The position numbers and the translations under genes are program-made. Shown here in pieces: positions 52,471 to 60,662 of a stretch of 64,000 bases of DNA. The stretch is taken from assembly GCF_902712855.1 (NCBI RefSeq), contig NZ_LR743507.1:854001-918000 (forward strand), read 5' to 3'. The notes under the pieces are model-generated. The model did no database searches. It saw only the letters and a program-made list of their open reading frames with translations, and was not told the DNA's origin. How positions within the stretch are numbered: position 1 is the stretch's first letter; every line of letters begins with the position of its first letter. The stretch is from Variovorax paradoxus (GTDB lineage Bacteria; Pseudomonadota; Gammaproteobacteria; Burkholderiales; Burkholderiaceae_C).

Positions 52471-52889
52471 TCTCCTGCCTTCTCTCTCATGGTCGGGAGT
52501 GTGAGCGGCGATCGAAGCCGCTCGATGCCGTGAGGTCGATTGCCCTCGCGCTGTCTTTCTTCCGCAGGTGGGCAGGGGCGCAACACCGTGAATCCCTGGT
52601 GGTGGCGTCCTGACCCTGCATGGCCTCCTGTCCTTCCGGGGAGGGCCGGGATGGGGCCAGCGGCAACCGGGTCCGCGCGGTTTGCAGGCCGACGCCCCGG
52701 CTCTCTTTCCCGGAGACAGAGGTACAACCCTCGAACCTCCGCACAAATGCCCCGAACCTGTCTTGCTCCCTCTCCCCTTGGGGAGAGGGCAGGGGTGAGG
52801 GTGCGCGGCGATGACGCCGGCGCGATGCCGTGAGGCCGACAGCCTCCATCCTTTCCCTCTTCCGCAGGCGGGAGAGGGGCGCTCCCACC
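52471..52889. repeat. Repeat-rich gene-free gap with Family B elements, locus 3
   Basis: About 420 bp between convergent mrdA and fahA, with no gene. CTCTCCCCTTGGGGAGAG with GGCAGGGGTGAGG (about 52768-52799) is the same arm as at locus 1. CCTTCCGGGGAGGGCCGGGA (about 52631-52650) is a related arm. Two imperfect direct copies of about 72 bp start near 52505 and 52807; both share GCGATGCCGTGAGG-like and CTTCCGCAGG blocks. The hairpins may terminate both transcripts. Confidence 0.8.
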
Positions 52890-54158
52890 TCAGGCCACGA
52901 CCGTTCCGCTGACCTCGCCCAGCCCGATGCGCACAGCACCCGCACGCTCGCAGTAGCCGCGAATCACCAGCGTGTCGCCGTCTTCCAGGAACGTGCGCTT
53001 CTCGCCGTTCGGCAGCGTGACCGGCTGCTTGCCGCCGAGCGTCAGCTCGATCAGCGAACCCGCTTCGTCGGGCTTCGGCCCCGACAGCGTGCCCGAGCCC
53101 AGCAGGTCGCCCGGCTGCAGGTTGCAGCCGTTCACCGTGTGGTGCGCGATCAGCTGCGCGGGCGTCCAGTACGCGGCCTCGGTGGTGTTGCCGCGCGTGA
53201 GGCGCACCGCGGCCTGGCCCTCGGCGCGCATCTTCGCGGTCTGCAGCGACACCTCGAGCGTGATGTCGAGCGCGCCGCTCTCGCGGTTGGCGGCCGAGTC
53301 CAGGTACGGCAGCGGCTGCGGGTCGCCCGCCGGGCGCTCGAACTTCGCGCGGAACGGCGCGAGCGCCTCCGTCGTCACGATCCACGGCGACAGCGTGCTG
53401 GCGAAGCTCTTCGACAGGAACGGGCCCAGCGGCTGGTATTCCCAGGCCTGCACGTCGCGCGCCGACCAGTCGTTGAGCAGCGTCACGCCGAACAGGTGCT
53501 CCTCGGCCTCGCCGATGGCGATCGGTTCGCCCAGCGCATTGCCGCGGCCCACCAGGAAGCCCAGTTCCAGTTCGTAGTCGAGCCGCTTCGACGGGCCGAA
53601 GCTCGGCGACTCGGCATCGGGCGCCTTGGTCTGGCCCTGCGGGCGCTTGAAGACCTGGCCGCTCACGCGGATTGACGATGCACGCCCGTGGTAGCCGATG
53701 GGCACCCACTTGTAGTTGGGCATCAGCGGCTGGTCGGGGCGGAACAGCTTGCCGATGGTGGTGGCGTGATGGATGCCGGTGTAGAAGTCGGTGTAGTCGC
53801 CGATGCGGCAGGGCACGGTCATCTCGGCATCGGCCTGCGCCAGCAGCGCCTTCGACCACGCGGCCTGCCTGTCGCTGCCTTCGGCCAGGCCGGCGGAGAT
53901 GGCCGCGCGCAGCGCCTGGCGCTCGTTCGCGCTGAAATTCATCAGTGCGTTCATGTCGTCGGTGTCGATCAGGCCGGCGGCCTTCAAGTCGAGCACCTGG
54001 TCGCCGATGGCCACGCCGATGCGGAAGGCCTCGGCGCTGCCGGCGGCGCGGAAGCGGCCGAAGGGCAGGTTCTGGATCGGGAAGTCGGTGCCGGCCTGGT
54101 TGGCCGAGGCGACCCAGCTGCGCAGCTTCGGGTCATGGGTGGCGTTGAGTGCGGTCAT
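52890..54158 (-). CDS. fahA: Fumarylacetoacetase
   Basis: A 422-residue FAA hydrolase that splits fumarylacetoacetate into fumarate and acetoacetate, ending tyrosine, phenylacetate and homogentisate catabolism. Seen: the N-terminal SH3-like domain, DYTDFYTGIHHATTIG, YHGRASSI, QGQTKAPDAESPSFGPSKRL and the metal-site region DYELELGFLVGRGNALG. Last gene of the homogentisate cluster, 137 bp after the Bug gene with a Family A repeat in between. Confidence 0.95.
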   Translation of the reverse strand: MTALNATHDPKLRSWVASANQAGTDFPIQNLPFGRFRAAGSAEAFRIGVAIGDQVLDLKAAGLIDTDDMNALMNFSANERQALRAAISAGLAEGSDRQAAWSKALLAQADAEMTVPCRIGDYTDFYTGIHHATTIGKLFRPDQPLMPNYKWVPIGYHGRASSIRVSGQVFKRPQGQTKAPDAESPSFGPSKRLDYELELGFLVGRGNALGEPIAIGEAEEHLFGVTLLNDWSARDVQAWEYQPLGPFLSKSFASTLSPWIVTTEALAPFRAKFERPAGDPQPLPYLDSAANRESGALDITLEVSLQTAKMRAEGQAAVRLTRGNTTEAAYWTPAQLIAHHTVNGCNLQPGDLLGSGTLSGPKPDEAGSLIELTLGGKQPVTLPNGEKRTFLEDGDTLVIRGYCERAGAVRIGLGEVSGTVVA

Positions 54159-54203
54159 GGATGTCTTTCAAGCAAATGTTCTGGAGGGGCGGACTCTGTC
54201 GAG

Positions 54204-54292
54204 GAACACCGCGGAACCGGCTTCGCCGGGCCGCAGGTGTTGCCCCCGGAAGGGGGGTGGCGGCCACACGAAGTGGGCAAGCCTGGGGGCGA
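54204..54292 (-). repeat. Family A dispersed repeat, copy 8
   Basis: On the plus strand it reads CCGCGGAACCGGCTTCGCCG, then GGGCCGCAGGTGTTGCCCCC and CACACGAAGTGGGCAAGCCT, the reverse complement of the other copies. It lies between the Bug gene and fahA, oriented with their transcription, ending 3 bp from the Bug stop codon. Confidence 0.85.
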
Positions 54293-54295
54293 GCC

Positions 54296-55363
54296 TTACT
54301 CTGCGGTCATGCCGGCCTTGCGGGCCACGTCGCCCAGCCGCTTGTATTCGGTCTCGGTCAGCGTCGTCAGCTCCTGCGCGGTCGAGCCTCGCGGCGAGAA
54401 GCCGGCCTGCTGCAGCTTGGCCTTCACGTCGGGCATGGCAAGCGCTTCCACGAAGGCCTCGTTGAGCGCCTTCACGATCGGCGCGGGCAGCCTGGCCGGA
54501 CCATACACGCCGAACCACGGTTCCAGCGCGTAGCCCTTGAGGCCGGCTTCCGCCATCGTCGGCACGTCGGGCAGCGAGGGCGAGCGCGTGGGGCCCGCCA
54601 CGGCCAGCGCGCGCAGCTTGCCGGCCTGGATGTGCGGCAGCGATGCCGGCAGGTTGTCGAACATCACGCCGATGTTGTTGCCCAGCATGTCGGTGATCGC
54701 CGGGCCGCTGCCCTTGTAGGCGACGTGCACGAGCTCGGTGCCGGTCATCTGCGCGAACATCACGCCGGCCAGGTTCATCGAGGTGCCTGCACCCGCGGTG
54801 GCGTAGGGCAGGCCGGGGTTCTTCTTCGCCGCGGCGATCAGGTCGGGCACGGTCTTGACGGCCGAGGCCGCCGGCACTTCGAGCACGATGGTCGAGGTGC
54901 CCAGCAGGCTGATGGCGGTGAAGTCCTTGCGCGGGTCGAAGGCCATCGACTTGTAGATGTGCGGATTCAGCGCGTTGGTCGAGATGGCACCGAAGCCGAT
55001 CGTGTAGCCGTCGGGCGCGGCCTTGGCCACCGCGTCCATGCCGATGTTGCCGCCCGCGCCGCCGCGGTTGTCGATCAGCACCGGCTGGCCCAGCTTCTCC
55101 GACACCTTCTGGCCCACCGTGCGCGCCACCAGGTCGGTGGTGCCGCCGGGCGTGTAGGGCACGACGAAGCGGATGGGCTTGGTCGGGTAGTCGGCCGCAA
55201 ACGCGGAGGCCGGCGTAACGAGCGCGATGCCTGCAACAGCGGCGAGCGAAGCGAAGACCGTTCGGGAGGCACCGCGGAACCGGCTTCGCCGGGCCGCTGG
55301 TGTCGCCCCCTTGAGGGGGGATTCGGCTACACAAAGTGAGCAAGAAACGGGGGTGGGTTTCAT
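54296..55363 (-). CDS. Bug/TctC-family binding protein with repeat-derived N-terminus
   Basis: A 355-residue periplasmic solute receptor: YPTKPIRFVVPYTPGGTTDL, GGAGGNIGMDAVAKAAPDGY and YKGSGPAITDMLGNNIGVM are Bug signatures. The signal hydrophobic core (VFASLAAVAGIALVTPASA) starts only at residue 36. Residues about 3-32 are encoded by a Family A repeat, and no other in-frame start codon lies between it and the core. The ATG overlaps the hmgA stop (ATGA). Its place in the homogentisate cluster suggests an aromatic-acid ligand; TctAB partners are absent. Confidence 0.88.
   Translation of the reverse strand: MKPTPVSCSLCVAESPLKGATPAARRSRFRGASRTVFASLAAVAGIALVTPASAFAADYPTKPIRFVVPYTPGGTTDLVARTVGQKVSEKLGQPVLIDNRGGAGGNIGMDAVAKAAPDGYTIGFGAISTNALNPHIYKSMAFDPRKDFTAISLLGTSTIVLEVPAASAVKTVPDLIAAAKKNPGLPYATAGAGTSMNLAGVMFAQMTGTELVHVAYKGSGPAITDMLGNNIGVMFDNLPASLPHIQAGKLRALAVAGPTRSPSLPDVPTMAEAGLKGYALEPWFGVYGPARLPAPIVKALNEAFVEALAMPDVKAKLQQAGFSPRGSTAQELTTLTETEYKRLGDVARKAGMTAE
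55269..55357 (-). repeat. Family A dispersed repeat, copy 9, inside a coding sequence
   Basis: CCGCGGAACCGGCTTCGCCG, GGGCCGCTGGTGTCGCCCCC, then ACACAAAGTGAGCAAG, in the same orientation as copy 8. It overlaps the first codons of the Bug gene and is translated in frame as a Ser/Arg-rich stretch. Length is close to a multiple of three, so insertion kept the reading frame. Confidence 0.85.
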
Positions 55364-56670
55364 TTGTTGAATTGGTCTTTCAGGCCGGCCCAGCAGTCGG
55401 CGTAGTCGGTGTCGAGCGCGGGGCTCTTGAGCGCGAAGTTCGTCGGGATGAAGCGGTAGCGGCTCTCGAACATGAAGGCCAGCGTGTTGTCCAGTTTGTG
55501 CGGCTTCAGGTCGGCGTGGGTGGCCTTGTCGAAGGCTTCCTCGTCGGGGCCGTGCGGCACCATGCAGTTGTGCAGGCTCGCGCCGCCGGGCTTGAAGCCG
55601 CCCGGCTTGGCGTCGTACTCGCCCAGCACCAGGCCCATGAACTCGCTCATGAGGTTGCGGTGGAACCATGGCGGGCGGAATGTGTTCTCCATCACCATCC
55701 AGCGCGGCGGGAAGATCACGAAGTCGCAGTTGGCCGTGCCGGGCGTGTCGCTCGGCGAGGTCAGCACCGTGAAGATCGACGGATCGGGATGGTCGAAGCT
55801 GATCGAGCCGATCACCATGAAGTGCGCCGTGTCGTACTTCACCGGCGACAGGTTGCCGTGCCAGGCGACCACGTTGAAGGGCGACTGCTTCATCGGCGCC
55901 TGCCAGAAGCGCCCGCCGAACTTCTTGACGATCTCGTAGCCGCCTTCCTCTTCCTCGAAGGCCGCCACCGGCGCCTGGAAATCGCGCGCGTTGGCCAGGC
56001 CGTTCGAGCCGATCGGGCCCAGCTCCGGCAGGCGGAAGTGCGCGCCGTAGTTCTCGCACACGTAGCCGCGCGAGAGCCCGTCGGGCAACGCCACCTTGAA
56101 GGCCATGCCGCGCGGCAGCACGGCGATCTCGCCGGGCTTCACGTCGAGCACGCCGAGCTCGGTCGTGATGACGAGGCGGCCCTGCTGCGGCACCAGCAGC
56201 ATCTCGCCGTCGGCGTTGACGAAGGCGCGGCGTTCCATCGAGCGGCCCGCCAGGTACATCAACGAGCCGATGCCGACCTGCGACTCGGCATCGCCGTTGG
56301 CCGCGATGGTGTGCATGCCGTCGATGAAGTCGGCCTCGCCTGCGCTGTCCAGCGGCTGCGGATGCCAGCGCAGGGGTTCGGGCGGCAGCGCGATCTCGCG
56401 GTCGGCGCCGGTGGTCCAGTGCGCCTGGGCGTAGGGCTGGTAGCGGCCCGACACCACCGAGGGCTGGCGGCGGTAGAGCCACGTGCGGCGGTTCTCGTGG
56501 CGCGGCGCGGTGAACGCCGTGCCCGAGAGCAGTTCGGTGTACAGGTCGAGCGGGCCGCGCTGCGGGTTGTTGCGTCCCTGGGGCAGGGCGCCGGGCACGG
56601 CCTCGGAGGCGTACTCGTTGCCGAAGCCGCTCTGGTAGCGCCGGTCGGAAGCTGGGGTTGCTTGGGTCAT
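55360..56670 (-). CDS. hmgA: Homogentisate 1,2-dioxygenase
   Basis: A 436-residue Fe(II) dioxygenase that opens homogentisate to maleylacetoacetate. Family features: YQSGFGNEYASEAVPGALPQ at the start, RPPWFHRNLMSEFMGLVLGE (His and Glu iron ligands) and HNCMVPHGPDEEAFDKATHA (third His ligand). Cytoplasmic. Coupled by a 4-bp overlap to the Bug gene downstream and 50 bp after the MhaB-like gene. Confidence 0.96.
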   Translation of the reverse strand: MTQATPASDRRYQSGFGNEYASEAVPGALPQGRNNPQRGPLDLYTELLSGTAFTAPRHENRRTWLYRRQPSVVSGRYQPYAQAHWTTGADREIALPPEPLRWHPQPLDSAGEADFIDGMHTIAANGDAESQVGIGSLMYLAGRSMERRAFVNADGEMLLVPQQGRLVITTELGVLDVKPGEIAVLPRGMAFKVALPDGLSRGYVCENYGAHFRLPELGPIGSNGLANARDFQAPVAAFEEEEGGYEIVKKFGGRFWQAPMKQSPFNVVAWHGNLSPVKYDTAHFMVIGSISFDHPDPSIFTVLTSPSDTPGTANCDFVIFPPRWMVMENTFRPPWFHRNLMSEFMGLVLGEYDAKPGGFKPGGASLHNCMVPHGPDEEAFDKATHADLKPHKLDNTLAFMFESRYRFIPTNFALKSPALDTDYADCWAGLKDQFNK

Positions 56671-56720
56671 GGGCTTTCTCTTTCGAAAAATCGCGATGAG
56701 GTTGGAATCGGTGACGGTGC

Positions 56721-56918
56721 TCAGCCGGCTCGCGCGGCGTCGAAGGCCTCGCGCAGCACGGCGAGCGAGCCGATGTGGTTGGCCAGCACGAGCACGAGGC
56801 GCGCGTTGAAGGCGTGGCTTTCCTCGGTGGAAAGGCCCTGGTGCGCCTCGATGAGCGCCTCGTAGAAGTCGTCGGGCGCTTCGAGGTGGGGGGTGGTGAT
56901 CAGTTGCATCGGGTTCAT
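56721..56918 (-). CDS. DUF2783-type small protein, MhaB-like coupling partner
   Basis: A 65-residue protein (MNPMQLITTPHLEAPDDFYE, then GLSTEESHAFNARLVLVLAN) encoded directly after, and overlapping by 4 bp (ATGA), the large flavin hydroxylase. 3-Hydroxyphenylacetate 6-hydroxylase of Pseudomonas putida U is a two-part enzyme of a flavoprotein (MhaA) and a coupling protein of about 6.6 kDa (MhaB); size and position fit MhaB. The assignment rests on context more than on recognised motif identity. Confidence 0.75.
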   Translation of the reverse strand: MNPMQLITTPHLEAPDDFYEALIEAHQGLSTEESHAFNARLVLVLANHIGSLAVLREAFDAARAG

Positions 56919-58552
56919 GCCTTGGCCAGTGCGCGGTCGACCGCCGCGCGGATGTTCGCCGCCGTGGGCTTGCGCCAGCGCGCGCACACGTGCTGGTCGG
57001 GCCGCAGCAGGTACACGGTGCCGGGCTGCGCGTCGTAGCGCTGCGTGGCGAGGTCGGCCTCGGTGCCGCCGCCTTCCACGCGCACGATGTGCATTGCCAT
57101 GCCGCTGTCCTTCAGCACCTGCAGGCTGCCATCTGCCGCGTTGCCGTTGCCGAACACCAGCGCGGTGAAGCGTCCGGCATGGCACTCGCGCAGCAGCCAT
57201 CCGGTGCTGCCGTCGGGCCGCGCGACGGGCGCGTCGGCCGCTGCGGCGCCGGGCACCATCGCGCCGGCGAAGGTGTCGGCGTCGGGCGTGTTCAGCGGCG
57301 AATCGCGCAGCACCGTGGCCACCGACAGGCGGCCGCTGTTGACCAGCGTGCGTGCGAAGGCGTGGCGTTTGGTGAGTTCCAGCACCGCGTCGCGGAACAG
57401 CCGGCTCACTTCGCTCTTGGGCGTGATGAAGTCGGTGGCGCGGGTGGAGTTGCGGATGTTCTCGTCGGCCGCGTATTCGCGCTCGCTGGCATAGGTGTCG
57501 AGCAGCGCGTCGGGCGCGTCGCCCTGCACCACGGCCGCGAGCTTCCAGGCGAGGTTGTCCGCGTCCTGCACGCCCGAATTGGCGCCGCGCGCGCCGAAAG
57601 GCGACACGCCATGCGCGGAGTCGCCCGCGAACAGCACGCGCCCGTGGCGGAAGCGCTCCATGCGCTGGCAGGCGAAGGTGTAGACGCTGGCCCAGCCGAT
57701 CTGGAACTGCACGCCCTCGAAGCCGATGCTGTCGAGCAGCGCACGCACGCGCGGCGTGATGTTCTCGGGCTTGCGCTCTTCGACCGGGTCGGCGTCCCAG
57801 CCGAGCTGGAAGTCGATGCGCCACATGCCGTCGGCCTGCTTGTGCAGCAGCACGCTCTGGCCCGGATGGAACGAGGGGTCGAACCAGAAGCGGCGCTCGG
57901 TGGGCAGGTGCGCGTCCATCGTGATGTCGGCGATCAGGAAGCGGTCGCGGAACACGCGCCCCTTGGCCTCCTGGCCCAGCAGCTGGCGCAGGTTGGAGCG
58001 CGAGCCATCGCAGGCGGACACGTAGCCGGCCTGCAGCCGGTGGCTGCCGTCGGGCGTTTCCACGGTCAGCACGGCGCCGTCCTCGCGCTGCTCGATGCCG
58101 GTCACCTTGTGGTTCCAGCGCAGGTCGATCAGCGGCAGCGATGCGGCGCGCTCGACCAGGTAGCCCTCCACGTAGTACTGCTGCAGGTTGATGAAGGCCG
58201 GGCGCTCGTGGCCGGGCTCGGGCAGCAGGTCGAAGCGGTAGACCTGCTCGTCGTGGAAGAACACCTTGCCTACGTTCCACGACACGCCCTTGTCGACCAT
58301 GCGGTCGCCGCAGCCGAGGCGATCGAACACCTCGAGCGTGCGCTTCGCGAAGCAGATCGCGCGCGAGCCGCTCGAGAGGGTGTTGTCGTTGTCCAGCAGC
58401 ACCACGGGCACCTGCCGCAGCGCGAGGTCGATGGCCAGCGTGAGGCCCACGGGGCCGGCGCCGACGATCACCACGGGGTGGCGGGCGGGCGGGGACGCGT
58501 TCTGGTCGGCGTGGCGTCTGTAATCGAAGCGCAGGCTTTGGTAGTCGATCAC
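56915..58552 (-). CDS. FAD-dependent phenol hydroxylase, MhaA-like (3-hydroxyphenylacetate 6-hydroxylase candidate)
   Basis: A 545-residue class A flavoprotein hydroxylase with a C-terminal thioredoxin-like domain, as in MhpA/PheA/MhaA. Seen: VIVGAGPVGLTLAIDLALRQ, SACDGSRSNLRQLLG and RVLFAGDSAHGVSPFGARGA. The next gene downstream but one is hmgA, so a product of homogentisate (from 3-hydroxyphenylacetate) is the simplest reading. The start is GTG at 58552 with GGAG upstream; it yields the family-like opening I-D-Y-Q-S-L-R-F. The longer open frame upstream runs through a repeat and is not coding. Confidence 0.85.
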   Translation of the reverse strand: MIDYQSLRFDYRRHADQNASPPARHPVVIVGAGPVGLTLAIDLALRQVPVVLLDNDNTLSSGSRAICFAKRTLEVFDRLGCGDRMVDKGVSWNVGKVFFHDEQVYRFDLLPEPGHERPAFINLQQYYVEGYLVERAASLPLIDLRWNHKVTGIEQREDGAVLTVETPDGSHRLQAGYVSACDGSRSNLRQLLGQEAKGRVFRDRFLIADITMDAHLPTERRFWFDPSFHPGQSVLLHKQADGMWRIDFQLGWDADPVEERKPENITPRVRALLDSIGFEGVQFQIGWASVYTFACQRMERFRHGRVLFAGDSAHGVSPFGARGANSGVQDADNLAWKLAAVVQGDAPDALLDTYASEREYAADENIRNSTRATDFITPKSEVSRLFRDAVLELTKRHAFARTLVNSGRLSVATVLRDSPLNTPDADTFAGAMVPGAAAADAPVARPDGSTGWLLRECHAGRFTALVFGNGNAADGSLQVLKDSGMAMHIVRVEGGGTEADLATQRYDAQPGTVYLLRPDQHVCARWRKPTAANIRAAVDRALAKA

Positions 58553-58582
58553 GTACTTGTCTCCGTGTCTTTTGTCTTTGTC

Positions 58583-58690
58583 TTGCTCCTTCCCCTTTGG
58601 GGGAAGGTCGGGATGGGGGCTCGGCGGCGCTCGAAACTGGCGCTCTGCCTGCCCCCACCCCAGCCCTCCCCAACGGGGAGGGAGCCACGC
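58583..58690. repeat. Family B palindromic repeat, locus 4
   Basis: Left arm CCTTCCCCTTTGGGGGAAGG followed by TCGGGATGGGGGCTC; right arm GCCCCCACCCCAGCCCTCCC then CAACGGGGAGGGA. The arms match the modules at 38.15-38.5 kb. It lies between the MBL-fold gene and the MhaA-like hydroxylase gene of the same operon, so it would be transcribed within the mRNA. Confidence 0.85.
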
Positions 58691-58694
58691 GGGA

Positions 58695-59654
58695 TCAGCC
58701 TTCCAGGGCCTTCCACATGTCGATGTCGCGCTGCGCCGTCCACACGCGCGGGTCCGCATGGCCCGAGGCCTCGTCGTAGGCGCGGCTCACGTCGAAGGGC
58801 ATGCAGTGGTCGAAGATCACCCACTGGCTGTACTTGGGCTTGAGCTTCTCGTAGGTCTCCTTGTAGACCGCGTTCAGGTCGCGTCCGGCCTTGACGCCTT
58901 CCTGCACGCTGGCGTACACGTCGGAGATGAAGTTGCGCGTGCCCGTCAGGCCCTCGGCCACGGCTTCGGGCGTGGTCAGCGCGGCGCCGCGGCCCGGCAC
59001 CAGCGCGGCGGGCTTGAGCGCGGCGATGTTGTCCAGCGTCTGCGGCCAGTCCTTGAAGTAGGCGTCGCCGGCATACGGCGTGGCGCCGAACTCGACCAGG
59101 TCGCCCGACAGCAGCGTGCGTTCCTGCGGCAGCCAGACCACGGTGTCGCCCTTGGTGTGGCCGCGGCCCAGCTGGATGAGCTGCACCTCGAGCTTGCCGA
59201 GCCACAGGGTCATCTTGCCGGTGAAGGTCAGGGTGGGCCAGGTCAGGCCCGGGGGCACGGTCTCGACGTTCTGGAACAGGCGCGGGAAGCGGCCGATCTC
59301 GCTGGCCTTGTCTTCCTCGCCGCGCTCGACGATCAGGTCGCGCGTGTCCTGGCTGGCCAGGATGTGCTCGGCGCCGTAGCCCGCTGCGCCCAGCACGCGT
59401 ACCGCGTGGTAATGGGTGAGCACCACATACTTGATGGGCTTGTCGGTCACTTCGCGGATGCGGCGCACCACGTCGGCCGCCATCGCGGGCGTGGCCTGGG
59501 TGTCGGCCACCAGCACGCAGTCGTCGCCGATGATGATGCCGGTGTTCGGGTCGCCTTCGGCGGTGTAGGCCCAGGCGTGCTCCGAGATCTGGCTGAAGGT
59601 GACCTTCTTTTCTTCCATGTCGGCCTGGCTGGCGAATTTCTTGGCTTGGCTCAT
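58695..59654 (-). CDS. MBL-fold protein with degenerate metal motif
   Basis: A 319-residue metallo-beta-lactamase-fold protein. The canonical THxHxDH motif is reduced to LTHYHAVRVLG: the first two His are kept but the Asp-His pair is missing. Downstream ligands remain plausible (GRGHTKGDT, LLSGDLV, FDHCMPFD). It therefore may bind one metal or serve a non-standard hydrolase or lactonase role. First gene of the homogentisate cluster, divergent from the IclR gene. Its function in phenol catabolism is unknown. Confidence 0.85.
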   Translation of the reverse strand: MSQAKKFASQADMEEKKVTFSQISEHAWAYTAEGDPNTGIIIGDDCVLVADTQATPAMAADVVRRIREVTDKPIKYVVLTHYHAVRVLGAAGYGAEHILASQDTRDLIVERGEEDKASEIGRFPRLFQNVETVPPGLTWPTLTFTGKMTLWLGKLEVQLIQLGRGHTKGDTVVWLPQERTLLSGDLVEFGATPYAGDAYFKDWPQTLDNIAALKPAALVPGRGAALTTPEAVAEGLTGTRNFISDVYASVQEGVKAGRDLNAVYKETYEKLKPKYSQWVIFDHCMPFDVSRAYDEASGHADPRVWTAQRDIDMWKALEG

Positions 59655-59683
59655 CGGTGTCTCCGTGGGTGGGGTGAATGGTT

Positions 59684-59709
59684 ATTGAATTCGTCTAAGG
59701 CGAATCAAT
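59684..59709. promoter_or_regulatory. Candidate IclR operator between divergent genes
   Basis: An imperfect dyad ATTGAATTCG...CGAATCAAT in the AT-rich 138-bp gap between the MBL-fold gene and the IclR gene. A related half-site ACGAAT lies at 59719-59724. Placement and dyad length suit an IclR-family dimer site controlling the minus-strand catabolic operon. Confidence 0.4.
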
Positions 59710-59792
59710 TTGCGGTTAACGAATTTTCGCAGTGTAAGCCTGCCATCAGTTAATGTCTAATGCCTTCTTCATGAACGAACGATCGGCGGGCC

Positions 59793-60662
59793 ATGGCAGC
59801 CAGTGACACCGACCGCGCCCAGCGCGGCATCCAGAGCATCGAGGTCGGTGGCCAGCTGCTGCGCGCGCTGGTGCACCATGGCCGGCCGATGGCGCTGAAG
59901 GACTTGGCGAGGGAGGCCGACATGACGGCCGCCAAGGCGCATCCGTACATGGTCAGCTTCGGGCGCCTGGGCCTCATCGAGCAGGACCGCGCCAGCGGCC
60001 ACTATCTGCTCGGCCCGCTCGCCTTGCAACTGGGCCTCATCAGCCTGCAGCAAGCCGATCCGGTGCACATCGCCACCCCGCTGATCGCCCAGCTCGCCCA
60101 GCAGACCGGCCACACCGTGGCGCTGGCCATGTGGGGCGCGCGCGGCGCCACCATCGTGCGCACGGCCGAGTCGCCGTCGCCGGTGCACGTGAACATGCGC
60201 CACGGCACGGTGTTCTCGCTGACCCATACCGCCTCGGGCCGCCTCTTCGCCACCTACCTCGACGCCGCGGTGGTGCGCGAACTGCTCGAGGAAGAGCGCC
60301 GGCGCCAGAAGCCGCCGCAGGAAGGCGAGCCGGCGCCGCCCGCCGGCATGCCGCGCGTGCAGCCGCTGCCCTCGTGGAGCGACTTCGAGTGCCAGCTGCA
60401 GGAAGTGCGCGCGCACGGCATCAGCCGCTCCGACGGCGAGGTCATCGAAGGCGTCAGCGCCATGGCCGCGCCCGTCTTCGACCACACTGGCGCCATCGTG
60501 CTGGCCGTGACCGCCATCGGGCCGGCCGGCATCTTCAATACCGCGTGGGACGGCGACATCGCCCGTGCGCTCAAGGCCTGTGCCGACACCGTCTCGCAAC
60601 GCCTGGGCGCACCGGCCTCCGCCATTACGCCCGCGGCGAGTTCCTCCAGACCCGAGCGATGA
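59793..60662 (+). CDS. IclR-family transcriptional regulator
   Basis: A 289-residue IclR regulator: N-terminal winged helix-turn-helix (about 12-70, RGIQSIEVGGQLLRALVHHG, MALKDLAREADMTAAKAHPY) and a GAF-like effector domain (GHTVALAMWGARGATIVRT, THTASGRLFATYL, ISRSDGEVIEGVSAMAAPVF). Divergent from the homogentisate cluster, which it probably represses or activates in response to a phenolic acid. The sirtuin gene overlaps its 3' end. Confidence 0.94.
   Translation: MAASDTDRAQRGIQSIEVGGQLLRALVHHGRPMALKDLAREADMTAAKAHPYMVSFGRLGLIEQDRASGHYLLGPLALQLGLISLQQADPVHIATPLIAQLAQQTGHTVALAMWGARGATIVRTAESPSPVHVNMRHGTVFSLTHTASGRLFATYLDAAVVRELLEEERRRQKPPQEGEPAPPAGMPRVQPLPSWSDFECQLQEVRAHGISRSDGEVIEGVSAMAAPVFDHTGAIVLAVTAIGPAGIFNTAWDGDIARALKACADTVSQRLGAPASAITPAASSSRPER

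Noticed and set aside
50329..53859. A 1176-codon open frame on the minus strand across mrdA and fahA
   Set aside because: It overlaps well-supported genes (mrdA on the other strand, fahA in another frame), passes through repeats, and has no recognisable domain.
58553..58759. N-terminal extension of the MhaA-like hydroxylase to an ATG at 58759
   Set aside because: The extension runs through a Family B repeat and into the MBL-fold gene on the same strand; the GTG at 58552 has a Shine-Dalgarno and the family-like opening.
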